DNA of 64,000 nucleotides from Cephalopachus bancanus (lineage: Eukaryota; Chordata; Mammalia; Primates; Tarsiidae), in the NCBI GenBank assembly GCA_027257055.1, contig JAPVLO010000522.1, forward strand, positions 930,001-994,000. The letters run 5' to 3'. Made by a program: the position numbers and the translations under genes. The notes beneath the pieces are model-generated. The model saw only the letters and a list, made by a program, of their open reading frames with translations. It did no database searches and was not told the DNA's origin. Positions 12,331 through 46,007 of this stretch are shown here, one piece after another; position 1 is the first letter of the stretch, and each line of letters begins with the position of its first letter.

Positions 12331-13464
12331 TTTCCTTTAGGGTGAGGAAGATATCTTAGGACTAAATAAAGGTTATGATTGTATGAGATTTTGAATGTAC
12401 TAAATATCACTGACTTGTACACTTTAAAATTATCAACAGTTAGTTTTAAGTTATGTAGAGCTCCTTGTGATAAAAACGAAATGACTTAATATTTCTGACG
12501 CAAGTAGCAAGGGTTCAGTAGTTATGTGGGAAACAATCTTATAGTTTTCATTATGTATACTCACAGGGCACTGAGAGAGGACAACATTCTCTATGACCGT
12601 GGTTCCTGCTCCGAATGTCTCCAACACATTTGACTCTGTATCCAGACACTCTTCCTACTTCCCATATTAAACCTAACCCCAGGAGAGTGACTCTTGTGGT
12701 AGCTGTCCACAAAACTGACTGAGGTGTTTGTGATGCAAATTGAGCTTTGTTAGATGCCATCCAGTGTCAGTGGAGAGAAGACATTATCAGTGTTTTAGCA
12801 GCATGACAGCAGTATTGTCATCTCCTTGAAAGCAATTCTGTGCTGTCAGTCCATTGTTGGTTTTCATATAGAGCCCCCTACACTTCTGAGTTTCTGGTTC
12901 CTCAGAAGCTCTTAGACAACTGACACATAACCTGGTTTACCATCAAAAGATTTAGACTCTATCTCATCGTCTTTATTTTTAGAGGAATTTCATCAGCCCC
13001 TAGAGATGTAGTAACATGTTTATTCATATATTAATTCAGGAAACATCTCCTGGGCTCTGGTGTGCCACATCCTGTGCAGAAAAATAAGTGATGTTGGCAA
13101 GAGTTAGCTTCCACCGCTGCCCTTGACAGATGGTGGCACAGAAAACCACAGTGTAATAATAGAATTATGTTACCGGAAGCTCCGACCCTGTTGCAACACA
13201 AAAGAGGTACTTTTTTTCCAAAGGAGTGAGAAAAAGCTCTTCTTTTGGAAATGAAAATGCTTTAGAGGGAGAAACAATTTATCCGTAGAAGGGAGAAGAA
13301 GACGGCACTAAACATATCCCAGTGAAAAAGAACTTCATGTATTCAGGTTGTATCATACAGTTTTGAATGACTGGAGCTCCAAAAAGAGAAACTATTGAGA
13401 AAAACAATTTTTTCTCGATTACTGGAATGATTGTTTCATCCTTATTCATTAAACTAAACATTTT
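12331..13464. other. Unique sequence, no gene seen
   Basis: No repeat or coding exon recognised with confidence. Short open frames on the minus strand have no family resemblance. Confidence 0.4.
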
Positions 13465-14090
13465 AGAGATCCAAGATGGCCACCGTGGAGCAGCAGAACA
13501 ATGCCACTCTAGCTGAGCAAGACAGAGAGCAAGGACCCAGCCATCAATAGATGAAAACACTCCAAATATTTTTGGAAGGGTAAAACACTCTGCAGCCAGC
13601 AAAGGTCACTTTGAACACACAGAGACTGGAATGCAATGGCAGATGCAGGAACCTGGGCTCCCTATCCTTCATTGTGCACCAGACTGACACAGGAACAGAA
13701 GCCCTGCCAGGTGAAGAAGAGGGGTGAGTGATTCTAAGATTCTTTGAGTCAGTTCACCTTCTCCCAACCATGAACGAGTCATCAGTCCCATGTTGGAAGC
13801 ATCCTGGCCAGGGCACAACAGTGAATAACTGGAGCCCAGGAGGAACAGAGGAACAGTAACAAAAACCACATGCCAGCCACCATGGCACCCAGTTTCTAGG
13901 TAGAGAAAGCTCACCTGCGTGGTGAACACAGCAGGCAACTGCTGTCAATAGCTGGTGATCAGCTGCCCAGCTGGATCAGAAACACCCCTGAAAAAAGTCT
14001 CTTTGGACAAATAGAGACCAGAAAGTGGTGGCAGACGTGAGAATCCAGGAGCCCCATCTCCTGTCTTCCTTCCTTCCATCCATCATCCAG
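13465..14090 (+). mobile_element. L1 5' UTR fragment (older type)
   Basis: Begins near a ccaagatggcc motif, the YY1-like site found at L1 5' ends. Part of it (about 13695-13850) matches the segment at 60085-60230, which lies beside other L1 sequence. No ORF1 follows, so only the 5' UTR is present. Confidence 0.65.
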
Positions 14091-14154
14091 ACCCATGCAG
14101 TGTATTAAGCAAATACTGTGTGCTGGGAAGGGCGCTGTGCTCTGAAGATCTCTT

Positions 14155-14566
14155 GGTTTGATGGTCAATTTTACATCAACTTGATTGGTTCACAGTTCAG
14201 ATATTTGATTAAACATAGTTCTGGGTGTGGTGTGCCTGTGTGTGTGCTGATAGATGGTGCTTGAATCAGTGGATGGACTGGGTACAGCAAGTTGCCCTCC
14301 CGAATGTGGGTGAGCCTCATCCAGCCATGAATGAATTGGATGGATCGGAAGGGGTGAACGAGTGCTCTCTCACTGGTTGATCCAGGATATTGGTCCTCTC
14401 AAGCCTTCAGGTTATAATGTGAACTAGTGCTTATACCATCAGCTTTTTATGATTACCAGTTTGCCCATTGTAGATCATAAAACTTCTCAGTCTTAGTATC
14501 TGGTGAGCCAATTTTTATAAACTCTCTTTCTCTCTCTCTCTTTCTCTCTCTCTCTGTGTGTGTGTG

Positions 14567-14617
<51 letters not shown>

Positions 14618-14665
14618 TCTGTAAGAATTCTTTGTATAGAGAACCTAGACCAACACAATTTGTAA
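14155..14665 (+). mobile_element. MLT2-like solo LTR
   Basis: Starts with a ggtcaattttacatcaacttga-like end and continues with ctgggtgtg, gtgggtgagcctcatcca and gtgagccaatttttataaac in the order typical of MLT2B-type ERV-L LTRs. It is expanded near its 3' end by a CT/TG microsatellite. No internal sequence is attached. Confidence 0.65.
14521..14615. repeat. (CT)n(TG)n compound microsatellite
   Basis: CT-rich run followed by an almost pure TG run, inside the LTR. Confidence 0.95.
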
Positions 14666-15025
14666 AAATATTTTTCTGAATTGTGGAGCTTAAACTGAAC
14701 AATGAAGACAGACGTTGTAATTATGTTGATAATGAATAAATCAGATACAGTTTTAACTAATTGAAGATAGGGTGGAAAGCAGGGGCAATGAGTTCAATAA
14801 CATATGAACATCAAGAAAACTGAATCGTCAGAGTTGGGGTGGACTTTCTGTGGAGAAGAGGACAAGGCCTGAGAAGTGGCCACTACTAGAATGCTGAGGG
14901 ATGGGCACCATCTAGCAGGAATAGTGTGGGGTGTTCTCAGAACTGAGAGTCATCCAGAGAATGAAGGCACCTGGACACTCAAGGTCTGGTGCACCCTACA
15001 AGTTTTCTTGGATTTTATCACGAAG
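14666..15025. other. Unique sequence, no gene seen
   Basis: No coding or repeat feature recognised. Confidence 0.4.
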
Positions 15026-15039
15026 AAAATGAGTAAACA

Positions 15040-15145
15040 CCCTTATTAACAAGGATGACTGACCAATTCACATATGTATACCTAACCCTTAACTGTACCC
15101 CACAGTTTTATAATAAAAAATATGTTTAAAAAAAGAAAGAAAAAT
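15040..15145 (+). mobile_element. Very short 5'-truncated L1 tail
   Basis: Only the last ~100 bp of the young L1 3' UTR and its A-rich tail are present, ending tgtaccccacagttttataataaaaaa. Flanked by perfect 14-bp duplications (aaaatgagtaaaca) at 15026-15039 and 15146-15159. Confidence 0.93.
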
Positions 15146-15159
15146 AAAATGAGTAAACA

Positions 15160-18100
15160 TTAAACAAATATACATCCGAGCAGATTGTTGTTTTAGGAAG
15201 ACTCACTAAGTAGATAATAGATGGTGGGAAGAATGCATTGATAACAGACAGTGATATATTGCTGCACTGATTTGGCTCTTAGATGATGTGAAGATTAGTA
15301 TTCTAAGTGGTTTACGTGGATTTCTCATGCAACCCTTACATGGAACTTAAGTTATAAGTACATTAACAGTACAGTGGGAGGTGGCAGGAAGAGTTCTTTG
15401 ACTTCACCACAATTAGGAGGTTGAAAGGGATTTTCTAGGAGTAACTTGTCTCAGGAAGATGACTGTGAGAAGGCACAAACATGTTAATATCTTAGTGTGT
15501 GTGTCTGGGATGGCGGTAAGTGGTTTCATGTGATGAGTTTGCTTTGCAGGAAGGAACCATATGTCCTGGGACTGGAGAGTTTAGCTCAGTGCTGATCATC
15601 AAAAACGTTGAATGGGACGCAGAGATGCTTGTGTATTATATGGCAGAAGATTGAAACTTTTGGAAAGATTTTGATCAGAAAAGGGTCAGTGACATATAAG
15701 ATTCTGACTTGGAGATTAATAGAAGTCAGCAGGTAACAAAGGCCTGGATTAGGGTTACTAGGAGGGAGGTTTATGAGGTGGCACAGACAAGACATATTCA
15801 GTCTTCAACTGAGTGTGGACTGTGTTGAAGGACTTGGGGACATGTGTAAGAAGGGTTCAAGGACAGCTCTTAGTATTTGTTCATTGCATGTGAAACAGAA
15901 GAGCATGAGGGACTGAGGACAGTTTCACTCTCTGCCTTGGTCTGTTGGAAGAGCCAATAGAGTCATATAGGATGAATGATTCTGTGAAGAGAAGGGTCTT
16001 GGAAAGATGTTTATAAGACTGCTAACTGACTGGCAGAAGAAGCACTCTCTGGTGTGGGCTGTGTTTTTTGTTGTTGTTGCAAACACTTCTTCCATCTGAC
16101 TTTCCTTTTTCTGTAAGTAGCAACACCTTCTCTTCATCCCCCTCCTTTAAAATTTCTGAGTCATTTCTGCTTCCTCACTTTCAGCCCATAACTCTTCCCT
16201 TGGCCATAACCGTTTACTCAACTTTCTGTCCTGTCTTCATGTTTGGGGTAATAGCACATATAGGAGGAACTTCACAAGTTACATTTTAAGACATGGGGAT
16301 CACATTTACTCTTGGTGTACCTTAAACAAGTAACCTCCACCCCACCCCACCTGATCCTTTTCTTGTAGGAAGTAAAGAGTAGGATAAATAGTTCAGAGAC
16401 TGGAAGGCATGCAAAGGAAGATGGATTGATTAATGTTTACAAACATACAGTTAGACAAAAGAAACAAAGTTTCGTGCTCAATAGCACAGTAAGGTGACTA
16501 CAGTCTTTTTAAAAAGCTGCATATTTTAAAATAGCTAGAAGAGAAGATGTGAAATGTTCCCTAAACAAAAAAGATAAATATCTTAATTGCCCTGATTTGA
16601 TCACTACATATTGTATGCATATATGTATACAATGCCACACGTACCTCAAAATATGCACAATTATTATGTATCAATAAAAAAGAATTGTGCTCTTTACCAG
16701 AAATAACAAGTGGACTTATGAGTCACAAAATGATAGTAAGGAGGAGCATTGTGAGTCATCCAACAGCCCCTGTGGTTTCTATTTTGGACAAAACATTTTA
16801 AGACTAGGTTACATGAACTGCTATTCTGAACTGCTTGTGATTAATTATTTTCTTTACTTATTGTGTATAACTTGGATATGTCTTTCTAAAAGTAAGTACC
16901 ATCTCTTTTTGAACTTTATGTGGTGGAAGAGCCCCCAAATGCTTTCTTTTTATACTTTTTATTCATTTACTGATCATCATAGTTGAAGATTTATATACAT
17001 TGTTTTCGATAAAGTCAGAACATTTTCAACGCAATATAATATACCCTGGTGAGTAGACACAACATATGTTTTATATGTGTGGCTATTGGTTTTGAAGTTG
17101 TTGTCTACTATGAGTGCCACTACTATTCATGCATGCAAACACATTATTCTCTAGAATGTGTAATCTATGGTTGTAGCTGAGTGCATCTACTTCTTAACTA
17201 GATATTTTCAATATAACGCAAAATTGGTCAAAGTAATTTGGACTCCCACCCCTGACATTGGAATCTAATTGAGTCCTATCATCTCCCACATGTGATATTG
17301 CCATTTTTGTATTTGCCTCTCGGGTGGATATGCTAGGATTACAGTATTGTAATTTCATCAAAACTGTGCTATAATTCTGAAGTAGAAAATATCATTACCT
17401 CTATCCTAGAAGAAAATAAAGGTGTATGTGTGAGCTATCATTGATATGTGTGGCAGATGGGACGTACTTATCAGTAAAAACAATTCTTTTCATCGCTTTT
17501 CAACTCTTCACTCACTCGTGTCCCCTTGGCACCTTGAATTTGTCCATACAAGAATATTTACACCACAAAAAGTGGGAAATGCCACAAATCAAATCAGTTT
17601 CTATTTTTTTTTAGAATGAACATAACACTGGGTTGTCACTTCAAATGCCAGTGCTGTGATTCCAGGTGAAAATATTTCAGAAAACAAACTACAGAGTTAA
17701 CATATGATACTTAGTGAAGGGCCTGGAGAGTCCAGACAGGATATTAGGGAAAGATTTCAGATTTATCTTTTCCTGGTTTGGATCAAATTTCCTCCTGTGA
17801 ATTTAATAACTGAGTCTGGTTTGGAACTCTGATCTGAAGAGATGAAACCCTGATAACATACATCAGAGAGTGTGCTAATGAGAAATAAATAAAACGGTGT
17901 TGAGTGGCAGTGGACCAGAGCATGAAGGTGTGAAATGGTGTGGACCCAAAGCTACCACAAGGGATATAGCCTTGTGTCTGGAGTTGAAAAAAGAAGGGGT
18001 CGAGTCAAGGAAAGTCAATATAAGTAAAGATAAAAAGTATTGCATTTCAGTGGTCCTCCACAAGTCATTTCACACAGTTTTCCTGCACTCAAATGTTGAT

Positions 18101-18179
18101 TCCTACATGTAAAAATGACCAGATAACACTAAATTTTCTTCCATAACTTTCTGAAATCATCAGGTATTATTTCAAGGCT
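15160..18179. other. Mostly unique sequence, no gene seen
   Basis: No exon recognised. It contains the first copy of a 153-bp duplicated segment (16186-16338). Open frames of 60-99 codons on both strands have no recognisable domain. Confidence 0.4.
16186..16338 (+). repeat. 153-bp segment, copy 1 (pair with 18471-18623)
   Basis: Aligned by eye to 18471-18623 over the same length with about seven substitutions and no gaps. It begins ccataactcttcccttgg and ends gtaacctcc. The family is not recognised. The pair may be a local duplication or two copies of an unnamed repeat. Confidence 0.9.
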
Positions 18180-18344
18180 CTACCTTTCCAAAAGGTTCAT
18201 TGTTCTCTCTAGAGTTGACCTCCTGGCTGCATCTTGGGGGATTCTCTGACTGTGCCAAGACTCAAATAGCAGAATCCTGAGAACCACCAAGATCAAGCCA
18301 GCCATGCCCATGCAGATGAGCTACTGCAACGTGTAATCCTCAGG
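18180..18344 (-). pseudogene. Orphan LILRA-like transmembrane/tail exon
   Basis: Read on the minus strand after a CACAG acceptor, the exon gives DYTLQ, a stop, then LICMGMAGLILVVLRILLFE and SWHSQRIPQDAARR, ending at a stop at 18182-18180. This matches the membrane exon of activating LILRA receptors (pattern NLIRMG..AGL.LV.LGILLFEA.HSQR). In that family the membrane arginine pairs with the FcR gamma chain; here the Arg codon reads TGC (Cys), a CpG-type change, and the preceding Asn position is a stop. I see no Ig-domain exons between it and the KIR 3' end, so it is a broken, isolated remnant. FCAR or another gamma-chain-coupled relative is the alternative origin. Confidence 0.75.
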
Positions 18345-18470
18345 CTGTGAGGCTGGGATTGTGGACAAAGAAGTCACAGAGGTCTGGGCAGACCAAAATC
18401 ACTGAGGATTCCAGGATTTCCACCCAGGACACCCACCACCCCTTGACAGGACATAACCCTCTTCCCTTGG

Positions 18471-18623
18471 CCATAACTCTTCCCTTGGCCATAACCGTTT
18501 ACTCAACATTCTATCCTGTCTTCATGTTTTGGGTAATAGCACACATAGGAGGAACTTCACAAATTACACTTTAAGACATGGGGATCACATTTACTCTTGG
18601 TGTACCTTAAACAGGTAACCTCC
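18471..18623 (+). repeat. 153-bp segment, copy 2
   Basis: Second copy of the segment at 16186. Just upstream the motif cttcccttggccataac is repeated again (about 18460-18478), a small tandem extension. It lies about 130 bp from the LILRA-like exon. Confidence 0.9.
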
Positions 18624-19275
18624 TAACTGAGCTCCTAACTGAGAGCCTCTTCTCACTCCAGTCTTGGAGTCTGACTTGTTTTGTGATGAGCTGATGATCT
18701 CAGCTGCTTCTGAGAATCAAAACCATGGAGACAGGAAAAGCGTTGAAGAAGCCTGAGCCCAGTCTCTCCCCTGGGCTCTGCATTCTCACATTCCTCCACG
18801 TCTCATGTCATGACTTTTATGGAGTTCTTCAACAATCCCTTCTCTTCTTCAGCAGGGTTCCCTCTACTCTCCTCATCCATTGTCTCAGCTTACCTGTGCT
18901 CTCTGATTGCAAACTTTGCCTCTGAGTCATTTTTGGAAAGAGTTCCGCTGAACCCTGAGAGCTCAGGATCTGCAGGGGAAATGGTCTCCGAGTGCAGAAA
19001 TAATTGAGCCCTGTGTGTTCTCTGCTTAATTTGGGACACAGGACAATGTAAACTTATTCCTTCAAAGATGAGATTTAACAGTGTGTTAATGGATGAAGAC
19101 TCAGGCTCCATGGATGAGGGGTTGGTCCTCAGGCCTCCTGAATGCCTCAAGCAAAAAGGGGTGAAAATCTAGAACTGCCTCTCCTTCATGCCACCTCAGT
19201 CGTTCTTCTGTGGAATCACCATCCATTTAATTTCTAGTTAACTATTTATTCATATACTTAGAAGCATCTAGGATG

Positions 19276-19309
<34 letters not shown>

Positions 19310-20118
19310 CACACACACACACACATACACACACACATACACGTATACAAATACATAATCTACAAATGGTGGTGTTATCAAAGGTTCATAAAACAATCTT
19401 TATGCTACTGTGAAATGTAAATTAGATTTTAAGACCCTCTGGAGAAAATTTATCGAAAATATTTTTGCTAAGGATGTAAAGAATTTGCTAAAATGTTTCC
19501 CTCAGGAGAAAAACTGAAGAAGTGGGGCTCTACATATTCAAATGACCTGGAATAATCCCAAGAGGAAAATTATAAGTTAAAGTGTCAGTTCTTTAGTATA
19601 ATACCATTGACGTTAACTATATAAAGAACAACCACATACTCAGTCATACCCACAAATAGTAAACTGCAAGCTTTCCTTTTATGTGGCTTTACATTGTAAA
19701 GAAGACACAGAGGTGTTTATTGAGGGTTCTCTTTGTGGATTTCTTGTGAGCACACACAGGGAAGAAACAGTATTGTCTGCATAAGGGCACTGTAGTTTCT
19801 GAAAATGTAACTCACCACCGACGTGTATTTGAGTACATACCTACTTTAAGGATATTCCCAACTGCCTTTGATAGTTATAAATTACTAAAGTTTCAAACCT
19901 GTGCACATTTTCCTCAAGTTTGACATCACCCACAGCTGTGGAGAGTCACATCCCATTAAGTGGGATGATTTGCCAGTGTGTGGTGTGCATGAGACTAAAC
20001 TCTGGTCATTAGTCAGACCCTAAAAGGAACTTTGCTATTCCTGAACCATAAATGGTGGTTTAGATGTTCAAATATTCTAGTAAGGTAGAGGATGGGGAAG
20101 AAAAAAATAGCAAAACAG
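18624..20118. other. Unique sequence with a CA repeat
   Basis: No gene seen. It holds the (CA)n array at 19276-19348. Confidence 0.4.
19276..19348. repeat. (CA)n microsatellite, interrupted
   Basis: CA array with a few aac/tac interruptions. Confidence 0.95.
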
Positions 20119-20410
20119 GGCCAGGCTCGTGACTCAGCCTGTTATCCCTGCACTTTGGGAAACTGAGATGAGTGGATTGCCTGAGCCCATGGGTTTGAGA
20201 CCAGCCCAGGCAACTTGGCGAGACCTCATTTCTACAACAAATAAAGAATTAGCCAGGCATGGTAGCATGCACCTGTAGTTCCTGCTACTTGGAAGGCTGA
20301 GGTGGAAGGATGGCTAGAACCCAGCAGGTCAATGCTAGGGTGACCATGAATGTACCACTCCACTCCATCCAGCCTGGGTGACAGAGTGAGACTCCAAATC
20401 AAAAAAAAAG
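20119..20410 (+). repeat. Alu SINE (dimer)
   Basis: From ggccaggctcgtgactcagc to an A-rich tail (aaaagaaaaagaaaaa). The box B region is intermediate between the older and younger local types. Confidence 0.92.
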
Positions 20411-23400
20411 AAAAAGAAAAATATACCAAAATTATCAATACTTTTTAAATCACATCTCCCTTTATAAAAGCAGGCCACTAAACCACAAATAGTTCAAGAT
20501 AAAATAAAAGAGCCATCATGACTTATAATGACTGACTTTCTGGATAAGCAAGAACCAAGACACGTCTCTGGACAGCTGATGATAGCTCGGCCCTCCTCTG
20601 CATGCTCAGATCCACAGGGACCATTTTGAAGGTTTTCATTCTAGAGACATAAAGAGCCACCCCCAATCACTGCTGCAGGGATGAGTCATCCTAACCTTCT
20701 ATTTTACCACATATCAGTCCTGCACAGCGGGGAGGTAAGGTTGTGGTTCCCTGCAAAATGGATCCTGAGGTGTTATTGCACGAAAGTGCTCTTCTACCCA
20801 ACAGGAGCTCCTGGTAGTATTCCATGTTTGGTCTTTTTTTCCTACCTATTTTTTTCTCAGTCAAATGTTCATTTTGTATTTAAGCAATGGTGGGCAGTGA
20901 GCACTTACACATATTCCAGGGAATAAGAACTTTCACACTTCTCACTAATCCCCTTACTTCAAGGTTAGGTTGACCAGGGCCATTCATTTTTCTTCCTGTC
21001 TAGGTACCTGTGAGGGAGCCAAGGAAAAGCACTGTGGGGATTCCTCAAAGCTTAGCATACAGTAATTCCTCAGGCAGCAAAGAGTCTGGGAAGATGTGAC
21101 TAACCCCTGGCTCCTGAATGGAGTAAGTTATCAAAGGGTCTTACACTGGCAGCAAAAGAACAGAAGAGAAATATTTAATCAACAGTGGATTCCTGTTTCA
21201 GGTCATCTTTTCTGGTGCATTAAGAGCTTCTTCTCATTAAGACAAACCCTGGAGCTGTCAGAAACCTGGTACCATCAAAGCCCTGCATGTGCGATTTGAT
21301 GGTCTTAGGTGGTTGCTCCTCAAAGTAGAAAATGCTTTGTGCTTCTTCATGGCAGGGAAGTGCTTGGATATACACCATGACCATATAACTTCTCCTCCTA
21401 CGAATTCCTTACCTTACACAGTAGATTAGACTCATCAGAAGGGACACTGGCAGAGTCGGAGCCAACCTGCAGAAGATGTAGGATCTATCCTCCAAAGTTA
21501 ATTCAAATGCAGCAGGTGCCTTATCCCAGTTCCATGAGGTAGAAACAGAAAAAGAGACTCATCTGCCAGATGGATGTCCACGACGCAGGTGATAAAGGAC
21601 TCCGAGGCTATTCTGGGAAGAAAATGTGTTGTTTGCAAATTCAGATAACCACTTAAATATGACCTCTTATATGGCAAGATAAAAGGAGACTGGTACTGCT
21701 ACCCCAGCATGGCCAGTGACCTCAACTGAAGGACAAACACCATACCTGTCCTACAGAAACAGACAGATATAAGAGTATCTGGATAAATAAGGGTCTGCAG
21801 GAATAATTGCTGTTGACCTGGTTCAATAACCCCAGTTGACACAACCAAGACCACACTGGTTGGCAATAATTTTAATGCATGTGTCCTCATCTTAATTAAA
21901 ACCACAAAATCAGTAGAACATAAGAGTTTTATTTTTTTAATTACTTCAAATTTAAACCTTTCCTGTGCCTGTCAATAATTTTGAGTATTCAAAAGATAAT
22001 AAGAATAAACTGGGTGAAAATGAAACCAAAAGAAGCTGCAAAGAAACATGAAAATTTTTTAAAAAAGAAGCATGGAGAAATTGGTGAACATGAAAGAATA
22101 GGAAAATATGCAAACAATTTCCATTACAAATAATTATGAAAGTTATTTATTGGGTCATGGAGTCATTTCTTATAGAAAGGAAAATAGAGAGTTAAAACAC
22201 TTTCACAAGTGAAAATTGGTTTATTCATTTTCCACTCTTTAAATATTGAAGCCACACTTAAATGCAGTCATATCATAGGAACATAAGAATACATGGACTA
22301 TTTTATCAGGTTCCATTTATCATGTGTTTTAAATAACTCTTTAAAAGAATAATGGTTACTCTCTGTTCTTTTTTATAAATTGCTCATGTTGTGAAAGAAA
22401 AATTAAATTTATTTATTGGCCATTCAGTTTCCTTTCAGTATTAGTTGACTCTCCAGAATAGCCCTTTCCAATGCAATCATTCAGAAAAAAGAAAGATTCT
22501 GTCTTGTGTTTCTACCTTACTTATCAAAATGATGTTTCTCTAGGACCAGCTTAGCTTTCAAGCATACAGTAGGAAGGGCAGGGCCATCACACAAATAGAC
22601 ATGCTTGGAGTGTGTTTGTCATTTACCCTCACACTTACTGACCAATATTCGTCACTTCAACCACATATCTTGACGGTGGAGGAAGCATAATCCTCCCTTT
22701 GGCCCAGGAAGGCAGAACAACTGTTTAGGGGTCACAATAAAGGATCTCTGAAGTTTGCATTATGCTCCTCTCTCTGAAAGGATTGAGTATTCTCATCATT
22801 CATCAGACATGTGTCTCCTGAGGCCTCCTGAGGGAAGGATTCTTGGAGGCCATGTGAGACCCAGAGATTAATGACTCTACTCCTGCCTCAATAATCTCAC
22901 AGTTCATGCATGATAAACCCATAGTGATCAGGCAATAAAAACATAATGTGGGGGCATGTGAAAATTATGTCACAGACACTATGGGATCAATAAACCTGCC
23001 TACCTTACACTATGAGATAAAAATACATGTATGAAGGTGGATGTACATGTGAAGATAGTAAAAAATTTGAGAAACAGCATATCCTAATTCTACGAGCTAA
23101 GTAACAGCTTGTTGCATGTCGTGGTTTATGAGCTGTTTTGTGTAGATGTCAATTCAAGTAGAAAATAAAAGATAAGTATAGCGGACATCTGAAATCAGCT
23201 TCCAGATCATATTGTGTGCTAAGGAATGGATATGTGCTTTCTCTCCAGTTGATATTGGGAGACAACAAAATATGCAAATAGGATGTGACATCCACAGAGT
23301 TTGGGGGGAAATTTCCATGGCAGAAATTTGCATAGGAAGAAGTGATATGGTACTCAAAAGAGGGCTTTGCTTGTTAGCCACATTCCATTAGATAAAGACA

Positions 23401-23626
23401 TCTCACCAAAGATGTTAAGTATTGTCATACCCTGTAGGTCTCTTATATGCACCTGAGATCCAAGAAAAAATGGATTCTGTGTCTTCAAATTTGCATCTTT
23501 AATCTAGAGCAGCTAGAACTTTCTCCCACAATGGAAATTGCCTGTATGTGTACTGTTCTCTACGAAAGCCACCAGCTTTCGAGCATTTGAGTTGTGGCTG
23601 CATGGCTGAGGGAGTGAATTTTTAGC
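20411..23626. other. 3' flank of the KIR gene, unique sequence
   Basis: No exon or clear repeat recognised over about 3.2 kb. I looked on the minus strand for Ig exons that could belong with the LILRA-like exon downstream and found none. Confidence 0.4.
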
Positions 23627-23739
23627 TTTATTCAAGTTAATTTATTCTAATTTTACTTTAAATAGCCACATTTGACAAGTGGCTACTGTATTAGACATCT
23701 CAGACATAGAGTAAACATCATCTCTGAAAAAATTTTATT
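23627..23739 (-). promoter_or_regulatory. Candidate polyadenylation signals of the KIR gene
   Basis: Minus-strand AATAAA hexamers lie at 23739-23734, 23646-23641 and 23632-23627. They are about 330-445 nt after the stop codon, a plausible 3' UTR length for KIR. Which one is used cannot be told from sequence. Confidence 0.4.
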
Positions 23740-24071
23740 GAGTAATTTGTATTGAAATGATTGGGTGTACACTAAATTATTTTTCAAATATCTCTGTAAA
23801 GTTTCAGAAAAAGTCAGATAACAATGATAGATGTTCAGACTGTGTGAATGAACATAGTACAATTTCTTTAAATGACTGTGTACTCAAAGTAGAGTCTTAG
23901 AATCTCTGGGTGTCTACAAAAGTGTTCTGGGTTAATAAAATCATACCACAAGTGTTCAGCTTCTACTGTCACCTTGGTAATGTTGAGATGGTTTAGAAGA
24001 AGAAAGAGTATCCATGGAGGGAATCTTCCAAGGAATAGAACCAGGTCCTTGCTTGATAACGTGATATGTGC

Positions 24072-44855
<20,784 letters not shown>

Positions 44856-46007
44856 GGTGCTACATCTGTTGAACAGAACACAGGGGTCGTCCTTAAATGG
44901 AAAATAAACAGGATGTGGTTGCCATGGCCCCAGCTTCACAGTTTGAACACATCAGGTTTTTCATCACACAGGAAGATGACCATATCTCACCTCAAATATA
45001 GGGGGTGCCATGAAAAAATTCAAGTAATATTCTTGGTTCAACACAGCCCCTAACAAAGACTTGAACCCCAGCACTTCCCAACCTCGCATATCCAAATTTC
45101 AAATTTATTTTCTTATCTCTAAAATCACATAATATTTTAATATTTCAGCATTTTTAGAGCAATGACTGGTACCATTTATATTGTACAATGTTTCTCTGCC
45201 AAATTAACATACATGCATTGTCAACATTGCAAAATGACTGTAGAATAGAAAAACAAATGTTTATTATTCTCTAGCTTGAATTAATTGCAAATTGAGAGCT
45301 CTATTGTTAAATTCAAAAAAATTGTATTTCATGCCTCCATAAACTAGCAACCAAAAATTGATTATGCATTTTCAACACAGGACAGAGTATGCAAATTCTG
45401 GTTCTTGACATTTTACTTGAAATGTTTGACTCATGGGTCATGATTCAGATCTTTATTTTTCTTTCATGCAACTCAAGGAGTATGAATACACACACAAACA
45501 TGTAAAATATAAATAATTTGTAGATATGTGCATATAATGCTGAAAGTTCTTTTCAAAAACCAATGTATTTCATCAGAAAAATAACAAGTTTGTATTAATG
45601 AAACACACTGTAAATTCACCACTGAAAATAAAACCAGGTTATTCACATGAATAGTGTCAGCTCATGCATTGTCCCTCATTGGTTGCTGAACTTCCCAATG
45701 TATTTTTTAAAACACACAATTTTGTGGTTTTTTTTTTTTTTTTTTGCAAATATGGGTCTTTCCTATATTAGCTATTATGTGTAATATTTGTATGGATGTG
45801 TGTATATATATTTGTTTTTAAGTTGCTAATATAGAGCAAAAAACTTGCTTTTGTCATTTTGTTTTCAAAATTACGTTGCTATGTTTATAATTTTTTGCAT
45901 AGCACTTGTTTACTGACAGATGTCGTCTGGTATATTGCCTGCATGATTCTTAATGTATTTAACCTATTTGTTTTAAATGACATGTTTTTACCAGTCATTT
46001 CGTCTTT
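44856..46007. other. KIR 5' flank, unique AT-rich sequence
   Basis: No exon or repeat recognised apart from a T run at 45729-45745. It contains the candidate proximal promoter. Confidence 0.45.
44914..44975 (-). promoter_or_regulatory. Candidate KIR proximal promoter motifs
   Basis: About 60 bp upstream of the ATG lies a RUNX-type motif (AACCACA on the minus strand, 44920-44914). An ETS-type core (aggaag on the plus strand, 44970-44975) lies further out. RUNX sites close to the start are known in KIR promoters. There is no TATA box near, which is also usual for KIR. Motif-level evidence only. Confidence 0.4.
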
